Shown: positions 1 through 4,555 of the stretch, in pieces
How the letters are laid out: each line of letters starts with the position of its first letter
Numbering within the stretch: position 1 is the stretch's first letter
NCBI GenBank assembly: GCA_013695005.1
Contig: JACDBJ010000431.1
Location: 1-5,471, forward strand
Reading direction: 5' to 3'
DNA: 5,471 nt
DNA from: Pseudonocardiales bacterium
Lineage (GTDB): Bacteria; Actinomycetota; Actinomycetes; Mycobacteriales; Pseudonocardiaceae
Notes under the pieces: model-generated
What the model saw: the letters and a program-made list of their open reading frames with translations, nothing else
The model's database searches: none
Told to the model about the DNA's origin: nothing
Program-made: the position numbers and the translations under genes

Positions 1-75
1 GGTGTCGGATCTGATGCTCAGCGCCGTCCAGGCCAGGAGCTTGGAGAACATGAGGTACATCAGCTTCAGTGCCAC
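1..75 (-). CDS. Integrase-core (DDE) transposase, N-terminal 25 codons only
   Basis: A leftward reading frame starts at GTG (75-73) and is still open at the window edge. It begins VALKLMYLMFSKLLAWTALS and continues IRSDT. This hydrophobic opening followed by RSD/RSDT is typical of the N-terminus of actinobacterial integrase-core (rve) transposases, where a conserved 'EI-LRHQ-AVL' segment usually follows. That segment would lie outside the window. GTG 75 is the only usual start codon after the in-frame stop at 118-120, and family members normally begin with this MALxLLYL-like stretch. The ribosome binding site is weak. The catalytic DDE domain cannot be seen, so whether the element is intact is unknown. 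The family assignment is from memory of the N-terminal signature and was not checked by a search. Confidence 0.6.
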   Translation of the reverse strand, partial: MALKLMYLMFSKLLAWTALSIRSDT

Positions 76-108
76 CGGCGGATCATGCCGGACGCCCTGC
101 GGTGACGA

Positions 109-378
109 ATGGGCAGGTCAACGGCGGTAAGCGCAGTTTCGGGCACCCACAGGGTGATCAACGCGGCGGTCGCCGACATGTCCGCCAGGCCGGGTGCGCC
201 GTTCGGCGAGCACGAGGTGCCACCGCCGTCGGAGCAGGCTCGCGGGCAGCTCCTGCGGGCGCTTGCCAATGACGCCATCCGTGGTGCCATGGAGCGGCAC
301 TTCGGCGTGGCCCTTGTGTTCCAGAATTGCCACCGGATCGCGGCCTTCGCCCCGACCGCGGTCGGCTCCGCGGCGTAA
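109..378 (+). CDS. Possible small ORF of unknown function (89 aa), perhaps a gene remnant
   Basis: This frame begins at ATG 109 and ends with TAA at 376-378. A hand count gives roughly 84% G/C at third codon positions and about 57% at second positions, the pattern expected of actinobacterial coding DNA. The composition is protein-like, with balanced acidic and basic residues, for example ANDAIRGAMERHFGVALVF. I do not recognise a family or motif. GGTGA at 101-105 lies only 3 nt before the ATG, so the ribosome binding site is poor. The frame could be the tail of a decayed gene. An opposite-strand frame (66-524) shares the same wobble positions, so the G/C bias alone does not decide the strand. 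That frame is rich in Ser, Arg, Cys and Pro and looks like an antisense shadow. A palindrome 8 bp after the stop would suit a terminator. Confidence 0.3.
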   Translation: MGRSTAVSAVSGTHRVINAAVADMSARPGAPFGEHEVPPPSEQARGQLLRALANDAIRGAMERHFGVALVFQNCHRIAAFAPTAVGSAA

Positions 379-386
379 CTGGAGTT

Positions 387-408
387 CACCTCTCCGCGCG
401 GACAGGTG
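387..408. terminator. 22-bp near-perfect palindrome between convergent ends, candidate bidirectional terminator
   Basis: The arms are CACCT and AGGTG around a central TCCGCGCGGA. The only mismatched pair is C392 with C403. The palindrome lies 8 bp after the stop of the possible ORF at 109-378 and 84 bp after the stop of the leftward AhpD-like gene at 493. That is the right place for a terminator serving both strands. There is no T-run, as is common for actinobacterial hairpin terminators. It could equally be a protein-binding dyad. Confidence 0.35.
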
Positions 409-492
409 CTCAACCAACGCCCCGAGCTGCGCGACTGCTGATCCGCGAAAACCCTGGACGGGGCCGGGCGGTCAGTCACGGCCGATGCAGGG

Positions 493-1116
493 TCAGGTGC
501 CGGTAGCGGCGCGCAGCCCGGCATAGAGCTGCTTCAGGGGAGCGTTCTTGTTGATCGGGTCGTGCGCCTGGTCCGGGGCCGTTCTGCTGCTGATGCCGAC
601 CGAGTTCAGCACGGCGAACATGCGGACTAGATGCGCCAGCCGGACGTCGTCGGGCTCGGTTGGCCGCCGATCCTCCGCAGCGGTCAGCGCGATGACGCGT
701 TCCAGCCGTGGCACCTCGTCGTGCAGGTTGACCTTTCGTAGGGCCTCGACAAGGTGGTGGCGGACAACGGCAGGCGCCATTCCGCGCAACTGCCCGATCG
801 CGTGCTCGTCGAGCGGGAACATGTAGCCGCGCTCGCGGAGGTGGATCAGCTGGAACGCGTATGCGTGACCGTAGGTGCAGTACGGGCAGCCGTTGATCAA
901 CGAGATGACCGTGCACAGCAGATGGGTGCGCAGCCCGCCGAACCTCTTGAGGGTTCGCTCGTACCGTGGCATGTTCCATATCGCCCAGCGCAGCGCTCGC
1001 AGCGGCCCGAGCTGCCTGACAATGGGCGCCATCAGGCTCGGCGGGAAGCCCCACAGCCGTTTGCCGATGCCTTCCAGCGCGGCCGTGGCACCTTGTTGGA
1101 GCGGATGGGTGGCCAC
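493..1116 (-). CDS. AhpD/carboxymuconolactone decarboxylase-like protein, paralog 1
   Basis: This 207-residue protein is probably soluble and helical, of the AhpD-like / carboxymuconolactone decarboxylase superfamily. The core is ISLINGCPYC then TYGHAYAF, giving C77-x-x-C80-x-x-x-H84. It matches the NGCxxCxxxH motif of AhpD. H65 stands where AhpD has its catalytic Glu, twelve residues before the first Cys, and Y79 replaces the AhpD His inside the CxxC. Other segments shared with the two paralogs are LWGFPP (21-26), RYERTLK (51-57), PLDEHA (101-106), HLVRMF (162-167) and AHDP (184-187). I chose GTG 1116 because GGGAG (1124-1128) sits 7 nt upstream and the start then aligns with both paralogs. 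An in-frame start at 1218 would add 34 residues with no counterpart. By hand alignment it is about two-thirds identical to paralog 3. It is the last gene of the leftward block, 118 nt after the P450. Substrate unknown. Confidence 0.8.
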   Translation of the reverse strand: MATHPLQQGATAALEGIGKRLWGFPPSLMAPIVRQLGPLRALRWAIWNMPRYERTLKRFGGLRTHLLCTVISLINGCPYCTYGHAYAFQLIHLRERGYMFPLDEHAIGQLRGMAPAVVRHHLVEALRKVNLHDEVPRLERVIALTAAEDRRPTEPDDVRLAHLVRMFAVLNSVGISSRTAPDQAHDPINKNAPLKQLYAGLRAATGT

Positions 1117-1172
1117 CAGATGACTCCCATAGTCGGTCGGGCAAGCGTACGGGCTGTTGGGAGAAAGCAGAA

Positions 1173-1213
1173 GAACGAACCAGGTTGTTCTAAGGACTTT
1201 CCGTCCACCTGGT
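1173..1213. promoter_or_regulatory. Overlapping dyads in the P450-paralog 1 gap
   Basis: The 118-nt gap between the P450 stop and the paralog 1 start holds two overlapping inverted repeats. At 1173-1190, GAAC and AACC are mirrored by GGTT and GTTC with one extra base, an operator-like dyad. At 1179-1185 and 1207-1213, ACCAGGT and ACCTGGT form a perfect 7-bp stem with a 21-nt loop. On the minus strand, TACGCT at 1149-1144 could be a -10 box for paralog 1. Function is inferred; this could be an internal promoter with operator, a processing site or chance. Confidence 0.25.
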
Positions 1214-1234
1214 AACACGCCGAAGCCGGCACCC

Positions 1235-2581
1235 TCACTCCGCGGGCTGGCCTCTTGGCGTGACGTAGGTCGGCAGCCCGTTTCGGGGCTGATAGGTCAT
1301 AGCATAGCGGCCGCGTGCCGGACGATCGGTTGCCAACGTGAGCTCGAACCGCTGCGTCAGGGCTGCCAGGGTCAGCAGAGCGATCGTGAGGGACATCGGT
1401 TCACCGATGCAGCGCCGCTGCCCCATGCCGAACGGGTAGTAGGCAGTGCGCCGCGCGCGGCTGTCAGCCTCCGGTGAGAACCGCTCCGGGTCGAACTCCT
1501 CCGGGTTGGGCCAGTAGTCCGGGTCCCGGTGGGTGGCGTACGGGGAGACGATCAGCTGTGCACCGGCCGGAATCGTGCGCTCGCCGAGCTGATCGGCCTC
1601 GGTCGCCGACCGGAAGTACATCGGAAACGCCGGGTAGAGCCGCAGCCCCTCGGCGACCACCTGCCCCAGATAGGGCAGCTGGTCCAGGTCGGCGACCGCA
1701 GGCACCCGCCCGCCGAGCACCCGGTCGATCTCCTCGCGCAACCGGCCGAGGGCGTCCGGCCGGCGGGCGAGCAGCAGGTAGCACGTCCAGGTCACACTGG
1801 TCGCGGTGGACTCGTAGCCGGCCATGAACAGGGTGAAGATCTCGTCGCGGATCTGCTGGTCGCTCATGGTCTCGCCGGATTCTGGGTCGCGCGCCTCCAG
1901 CAGGCTGTCGAGCAGGTCGCCGCGTGGACCTTCGGCCCTGCGCTCGTCGATGATCGCGTGGATCTCCGCGCCCAGGTCGGCGACAGCCTGTCGGTACCTG
2001 CCTCGACCTGGCACCGGCACCCAGCCGGGTAGCACGAACGCCGGCAGTTGCTTGGCCATCCCGGCGAACACCGCGTCCGAGAGATCCAGCAGCCGCCGCG
2101 TCCTGTCCGGGCCGATGCTGGTGCTGAACAGCACGTCGAGGATGACCTCGACGTTGAGGCTCATGAACTCCGCAAGCAGGTCGACCGGTCCGCTGGTCTC
2201 CCAACCCGACATGCGGCGCTGCCAGGCGTCGACGGTCACGGAGGCGACGTGGTCGCGCTGCGTGTGAGCGAACGCAGGCTGCATCAACCGCCGCTGCTGC
2301 TTCCACAGGGCACCGTCGGCAGTGAACAGCCCGCTGCCCAGAGCCACCCGGATGCCGTCCATGATCCGGCCCTTGGTGTAGTTGCCTGCGTTGGTCACCA
2401 GTACCCGGCGGATGTAGTCAGGGTGGCTGACGACGTAAACCTGGATGGGTCCGATGCGGAGCCTGGCCAAGCCGCCGTCGGCGAGCGCGGCGCGCGTGCA
2501 GGCCTCGACCGGGTCGCGCGCCAATGCTGGCAGCAGGCGGACACCTCGTAACCGCTTGGGACTAGAGATCGTCGTGGTCAC
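1235..2581 (-). CDS. Cytochrome P450 monooxygenase, 448 aa
   Basis: This is a heme-thiolate monooxygenase expected to insert one oxygen atom from O2 into an organic substrate, using electrons from a ferredoxin or reductase not encoded here. The visible landmarks, in order, are: C-helix W93 to R97 (WKQQR); I-helix AGYEST at 254-259; ExxR at E311-R314 (EGLR); FDPERF at 363-368, completing the ERR triad; and heme loop FGMGQRRCIG at 384-393 with ligand C391. There is no N-terminal membrane anchor, so it is probably cytosolic. The style resembles bacterial class P450s related to CYP4-like or terpene-oxidising enzymes such as PtlI, but the family cannot be set by eye. I chose GTG 2581 because GAGGAGG (2597-2591) lies 9 nt upstream. 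An in-frame GTG at 2641 would add 20 proline-rich residues without such a site. Two oddities: Ser258 replaces the usual oxygen-activating Thr, and after CIG the sequence reads EPMSLTIA rather than the common xxFAxxE. Confidence 0.95.
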   Translation of the reverse strand: MTTTISSPKRLRGVRLLPALARDPVEACTRAALADGGLARLRIGPIQVYVVSHPDYIRRVLVTNAGNYTKGRIMDGIRVALGSGLFTADGALWKQQRRLMQPAFAHTQRDHVASVTVDAWQRRMSGWETSGPVDLLAEFMSLNVEVILDVLFSTSIGPDRTRRLLDLSDAVFAGMAKQLPAFVLPGWVPVPGRGRYRQAVADLGAEIHAIIDERRAEGPRGDLLDSLLEARDPESGETMSDQQIRDEIFTLFMAGYESTATSVTWTCYLLLARRPDALGRLREEIDRVLGGRVPAVADLDQLPYLGQVVAEGLRLYPAFPMYFRSATEADQLGERTIPAGAQLIVSPYATHRDPDYWPNPEEFDPERFSPEADSRARRTAYYPFGMGQRRCIGEPMSLTIALLTLAALTQRFELTLATDRPARGRYAMTYQPRNGLPTYVTPRGQPAE

Positions 2582-2590
2582 CTTCGTGGA

Positions 2591-2597
2591 CCTCCTC
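2591..2597 (-). promoter_or_regulatory. Strong ribosome binding site that fixes the P450 start
   Basis: On the minus strand GAGGAGG precedes GTG 2581 by 9 nt. It is close to a perfect anti-16S match and the strongest ribosome binding site seen in the window. It lies inside the upstream extension, which argues against the 60-nt longer reading that starts at 2641. Confidence 0.75.
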
Positions 2598-2685
2598 GGT
2601 GGAGCATCATGGCTGGCTGGTACCGGCGGGGTAGCGGGCACGGATTGTTCCAGTCAGGCTTGCGAAGCGGCAGCAACCGAACGCG

Positions 2686-2706
2686 CCCTGTTACCGGCGG
2701 ACAGGG
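2686..2706. other. Small hairpin in the paralog 2-P450 gap
   Basis: CCCTGT (2686-2691) and ACAGGG (2701-2706) form a perfect 6-bp stem with a 9-nt loop. The hairpin begins about 31 nt after the paralog 2 stop, inside the 156-nt gap before the P450. No T-run follows on the minus strand. It may be an intra-operon processing or partial-termination hairpin; chance is also plausible. Confidence 0.2.
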
Positions 2707-2737
2707 GTGTCGTGTGCGATGACCGAGGAAGCACGCC

Positions 2738-3358
2738 CTATGAGACCGCCGCAGCGCGAAGCTTCGCGTAGCGCTCTTTGAGGGCGTCGTCGGTGTTGAT
2801 CGGATCGTGCGCCTGGTCAGGCAGAACGTCGCCGGCGATCCCACAGCCGTTCAGCACGCCGAACATGCGGACGAGATGCATGAGGCGGCCCTCGTCGTGT
2901 CCCGCTGGCTTCCGCCTGCCGGTGACCAACGCGATCAGCCGGTCCACCCACGGCACCTCGGTGTCCATGCCGGCCTGCTGGAGCGCCTCGACCAGGCGCC
3001 GCCGCAGCTCGTCCGGCCCGACACCCCGGAGCTCGGTCATGGCGTGCTCGTCCAGAGGGAACAGCTCGCCGTGGTCCCGCAGGTAGATCAGCTGCAGCGC
3101 GTAGGCGTGGCCGAATGTGCAGTACCGGCAACCGTTGATCAACGAGATGGTGGTGCTGAGCAGGTGGGTGCGGAACCCGCCGAATGCCTTCAGGGTGCGC
3201 TCGTAGCGTGGCATGTTCCACAGGAACCAGCGGACGGCGCGGAGGGGGCCCAGCTGGTCTGCGAGCACCGGCATGAGCAGCGGCGGGAAACCCCACAGGC
3301 GCTTGGGGATGCCTTCGAGGACTGCCAAGGCGAACCGGTCGAGCACCTTGCCGGCCAT
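2738..3358 (-). CDS. AhpD/carboxymuconolactone decarboxylase-like protein, paralog 2
   Basis: This 206-residue protein is the second AhpD-like paralog. The core ISLINGCRYC-TFGHAYAL gives C77-x-x-C80 and H84, at exactly the same numbers as in the other two copies. H65 and Y79 replace the AhpD Glu and in-motif His. The residue after the first Cys is Arg rather than Pro, a distinct CxxC that would be expected to change redox potential or partner choice. It aligns without gaps over the first ~150 residues and is one residue shorter near 150-160. The ATG start at 3358 is supported by AGGGGG (3372-3367), 8 nt upstream. By hand alignment it is roughly 62% identical to paralog 3. It follows paralog 3 by 61 nt and precedes the P450 by 156 nt, so co-transcription is likely but not tight. 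Substrate and partner are unknown; a decarboxylase, an oxidoreductase and a non-catalytic role all remain open. Confidence 0.8.
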   Translation of the reverse strand: MAGKVLDRFALAVLEGIPKRLWGFPPLLMPVLADQLGPLRAVRWFLWNMPRYERTLKAFGGFRTHLLSTTISLINGCRYCTFGHAYALQLIYLRDHGELFPLDEHAMTELRGVGPDELRRRLVEALQQAGMDTEVPWVDRLIALVTGRRKPAGHDEGRLMHLVRMFGVLNGCGIAGDVLPDQAHDPINTDDALKERYAKLRAAAVS

Positions 3359-3394
3359 TCGCGAGACCCCCTGCCGCCGATGGCTGTCCTACGC

Positions 3395-3400
3395 ATCGTA
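3395..3400 (-). promoter_or_regulatory. Candidate -10 box upstream of paralog 2
   Basis: TACGAT on the minus strand fits the actinobacterial TAnnnT pattern. It would start transcription about 30 nt before ATG 3358. No good -35 hexamer is visible 17-18 nt upstream, so this is weak. It would let paralog 2 be transcribed separately from paralog 3. Confidence 0.25.
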
Positions 3401-3419
3401 ACGGCCCGCTCGCTGAGAA

Positions 3420-4043
3420 TCACGCGATCGCGGCGGCTCTTAAACCCGCGTAGCGCAACTTGAGGACGCGATCCTTGTTCAGCGGATCGTGGGCCTCGTC
3501 CGGGGCGGCCTTGCTTGCGATGCCGACCGCGTTGAGCACCCCGAACATGCGCACCAAGTGTGCGATGCCTACATCGTCGCGATCAGAGGGTCGGTGGTCC
3601 TCGCCAATGGCGAGCATGATCGCGCGATCCAGCCAGCGCACCTCGGCATGCAGCCCCGCGCCCTGCACGGCGGCGACAAGGCGACGCCGCACCGCGGCGG
3701 GAGCAAGGCCGAGCAACATCCCTATCGCGTGCTCGTCGAGCGGGAACAGCCGGCCATGGTCGCGCAGATAGACCAGCTCCAGCGCGTAGGCATGTCCGAA
3801 CGTGCAGTACGGGCAACCGTTCATCAACGAGATGGCCACGCACAGCAGATGGGTGCGCACTCCGCCGAAGGTCTTGAGGGTGCGCTCGTAGCGCGGCATG
3901 TTGCAGACAAACCATCGCAACGCCCGAACGGGTCCGAGCTGCTCGACGATGGGTGCCATCAACCGCGGTGGGAAGCCCCACAGCCGTTTTCCGACGCCTT
4001 CCAGCAACGCTGTAACACCACGCTCCAGCCCGCTGGAAGCCAT
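3420..4043 (-). CDS. AhpD/carboxymuconolactone decarboxylase-like protein, paralog 3
   Basis: This 207-residue protein is the first gene of the leftward block. Its core ISLMNGCPYC-TFGHAYAL places C77, C80 and H84 as in the other copies, with H65 and Y79 at the positions of AhpD Glu118 and His132. Like its paralogs it carries LWGFPP, RYERTLK, PLDEHA, HLVRMFGVLN and a C-terminal AHDPxN segment. I chose ATG 4043: GGGGAG (4054-4049) lies 5 nt upstream, and this start matches the paralogs' length. Reading from TTG 4076 would add 11 residues without counterpart. Near the 3' end Leu201 is TTA and Arg202 is AGA (3438-3443). Both are very rare codons in high-G+C actinobacteria, and in Streptomyces TTA requires the bldA tRNA. 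The gene faces the methyltransferase across a 512-bp divergent region. The function is inferred only to superfamily level. Confidence 0.8.
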   Translation of the reverse strand: MASSGLERGVTALLEGVGKRLWGFPPRLMAPIVEQLGPVRALRWFVCNMPRYERTLKTFGGVRTHLLCVAISLMNGCPYCTFGHAYALELVYLRDHGRLFPLDEHAIGMLLGLAPAAVRRRLVAAVQGAGLHAEVRWLDRAIMLAIGEDHRPSDRDDVGIAHLVRMFGVLNAVGIASKAAPDEAHDPLNKDRVLKLRYAGLRAAAIA

Positions 4044-4075
4044 CGACACTCCCCATTTCATTACTAGGTCATCCA

Positions 4076-4081
4076 ATCATA
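4076..4081 (-). promoter_or_regulatory. Candidate -10 box for the leftward block
   Basis: TATGAT on the minus strand differs from TATAAT at one base. It would give a start near 4069 and a leader of about 26 nt that contains the GGGGAG ribosome binding site of paralog 3. No recognisable -35 hexamer lies at the usual distance (about 4099-4104 reads CCCGCC), which would suit an activator-dependent promoter. The upstream GGT repeats fit that idea. This is inference from pattern and spacing only. Confidence 0.4.
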
Positions 4082-4120
4082 GCGACGCTCCTCAGCACGG
4101 CGGGACGCGATGGTGCGTCC

Positions 4121-4148
4121 GGTGAACCTCGGTACGTTCTGGTAAACC
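4121..4148. promoter_or_regulatory. Phased GGTnAACC repeats, candidate regulator site
   Basis: GGTGAACC (4121-4128) and GGTAAACC (4141-4148) are direct repeats exactly 20 bp apart, with a third GGT at 4131 between them. GGT therefore recurs every 10 bp on one face of the helix. Each unit is also an imperfect dyad (GGTnnACC). Relative to the candidate leftward start near 4069 they lie at roughly -52 to -79, a common activator position. No regulator gene with a DNA-binding domain is in the window. Confidence 0.35.
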
Positions 4149-4154
4149 CTCGTA

Positions 4155-4186
4155 TAGCCGCAGGTCACACACCCTGCGACCGGCTA
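4155..4186. repeat. Bulged hairpin next to the 24-bp palindrome
   Basis: TAGCC (4155-4159) pairs with GGCTA (4182-4186) and GCAGG (4160-4164) pairs with CCTGC (4173-4177). This leaves an 8-nt loop and a 4-nt bulge on the right arm. It abuts and shares one base with the 24-bp palindrome at 4186-4209. The two may be one composite site. Role unknown. Confidence 0.3.
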
Positions 4187-4209
4187 CGAGCAGCCAGCTG
4201 GCCGCTCGT
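4186..4209. repeat. 24-bp near-perfect palindrome, operator or terminator candidate
   Basis: The outer arms ACGAGC and GCTCGT flank a perfect inner GCCAGCTGGC. The only mismatch is A4192 opposite C4203. The length and near-perfect symmetry in a divergent intergenic region are typical of an operator for a dimeric regulator, for example TetR- or GntR-like. A bidirectional hairpin insulating the two divergent units is the alternative. No similar sequence occurs elsewhere in the window. Confidence 0.4.
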
Positions 4210-4301
4210 CACGCATGGCCGACTTCGCCACGAGGGCAGCGGCCGCCGCCCTGCGCTACTGGCGTTCTCCGGCGAATGGCAATGATCTCTGCCGGAAGCA
4301 T

Positions 4302-4315
4302 TCACAGTTGTGTGA
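4302..4315. promoter_or_regulatory. TCACA-4-TGTGA dyad
   Basis: TCACA (4302-4306) and TGTGA (4311-4315) form a perfect 5-bp inverted repeat around GTTG. It is operator-like in size. The overlapping TTCACA (4301-4306) followed 18 nt later by TACTGT (4325-4330) is a weak -35/-10 pair reading rightward toward the methyltransferase, so the dyad might overlap its promoter. Both are low-information patterns. Confidence 0.2.
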
Positions 4316-4443
4316 CGAGGGCGTTACTGTTCGCGTCTGTGGGTGGTGGGGGACCGGTGGCGACGGAGCGATCACGCTTGGTGAGATCGGCCGGCCACAA
4401 CTACGCATTAGATGACAACGGACTACCACGACATCCGCGGTCT

Positions 4444-4482
4444 GTCACGGCATCGCCATGGCCGTCGTACGCCGTGACGGCC
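4444..4482 (+). promoter_or_regulatory. Mutually exclusive hairpins upstream of the methyltransferase
   Basis: Two stems compete for the same bases. GTCACGGC (4444-4451) pairs with GCCGTGAC (4471-4478), an 8-bp stem with a 19-nt loop. GGCCGTC (4460-4466) pairs with GACGGCC (4476-4482), a 7-bp stem with a 9-nt loop. They share 4476-4478, so only one can form. They lie about 75-110 nt before ATG 4556. If transcribed, the leader could switch between the two states. No known riboswitch class is recognised and no leader peptide is evident. Confidence 0.25.
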
Positions 4483-4540
4483 GGGTGGGGTGGCGCATCT
4501 GTCGAGCGGCCCAGCGCTCCATTACCGAGGTAGCCACGCC

Positions 4541-4547
4541 GAAGGGA
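4541..4547 (+). promoter_or_regulatory. Ribosome binding site that fixes the methyltransferase start
   Basis: GAAGGGA lies 8 nt before ATG 4556. An in-frame GTG at 4490 would add 22 residues, but this site lies inside that extension and the added residues look like no methyltransferase N-terminus. ATG 4556 is preferred. Confidence 0.65.
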
Positions 4548-4555
4548 CACCCCGA

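Larger units (their letters stand above)
4044..4555. other. 512-bp divergent intergenic region rich in dyads
   Basis: This region separates the leftward AhpD-like/P450 block from the rightward methyltransferase. Short frames exist (for example 4215-4415 and 4276-4533, plus strand), but none has a convincing ribosome binding site or a recognisable product. I treat it as non-coding. It holds a candidate leftward promoter, phased GGT repeats, a bulged hairpin, a 24-bp palindrome, a TCACA/TGTGA dyad and alternative hairpins upstream of the methyltransferase, each listed separately. No tRNA or known riboswitch was recognised. Confidence 0.6.

Noticed and set aside
66..524. Minus-strand frame of 152 codons downstream of paralog 1
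   Set aside because: It overlaps the paralog 1 end and the transposase start, has a Ser/Arg/Cys/Pro-rich composition typical of antisense translation, and shows no recognisable domain.
1117..1218. Longer paralog 1 start at 1218 with a hydrophobic stretch (TTWFVLLLS) that could suggest a signal sequence
   Set aside because: Neither paralog has such an extension; GTG 1116 has GGGAG at 7 nt and gives the same 207-residue length, so the stretch is probably untranslated.
1529..2551. Several plus-strand frames of 117-167 codons inside the P450
   Set aside because: The opposite strand encodes all P450 landmarks; these frames have no motif or ribosome binding site.
2582..2641. Longer P450 start at GTG 2641
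   Set aside because: It adds 20 Pro/Ser-rich residues and covers the strong GAGGAGG site that serves GTG 2581.
2578..2844. Minus-strand frame of 88 codons spanning the paralog 2-P450 gap
   Set aside because: Most of it overlaps paralog 2 in another frame and it has no recognisable domain or ribosome binding site.
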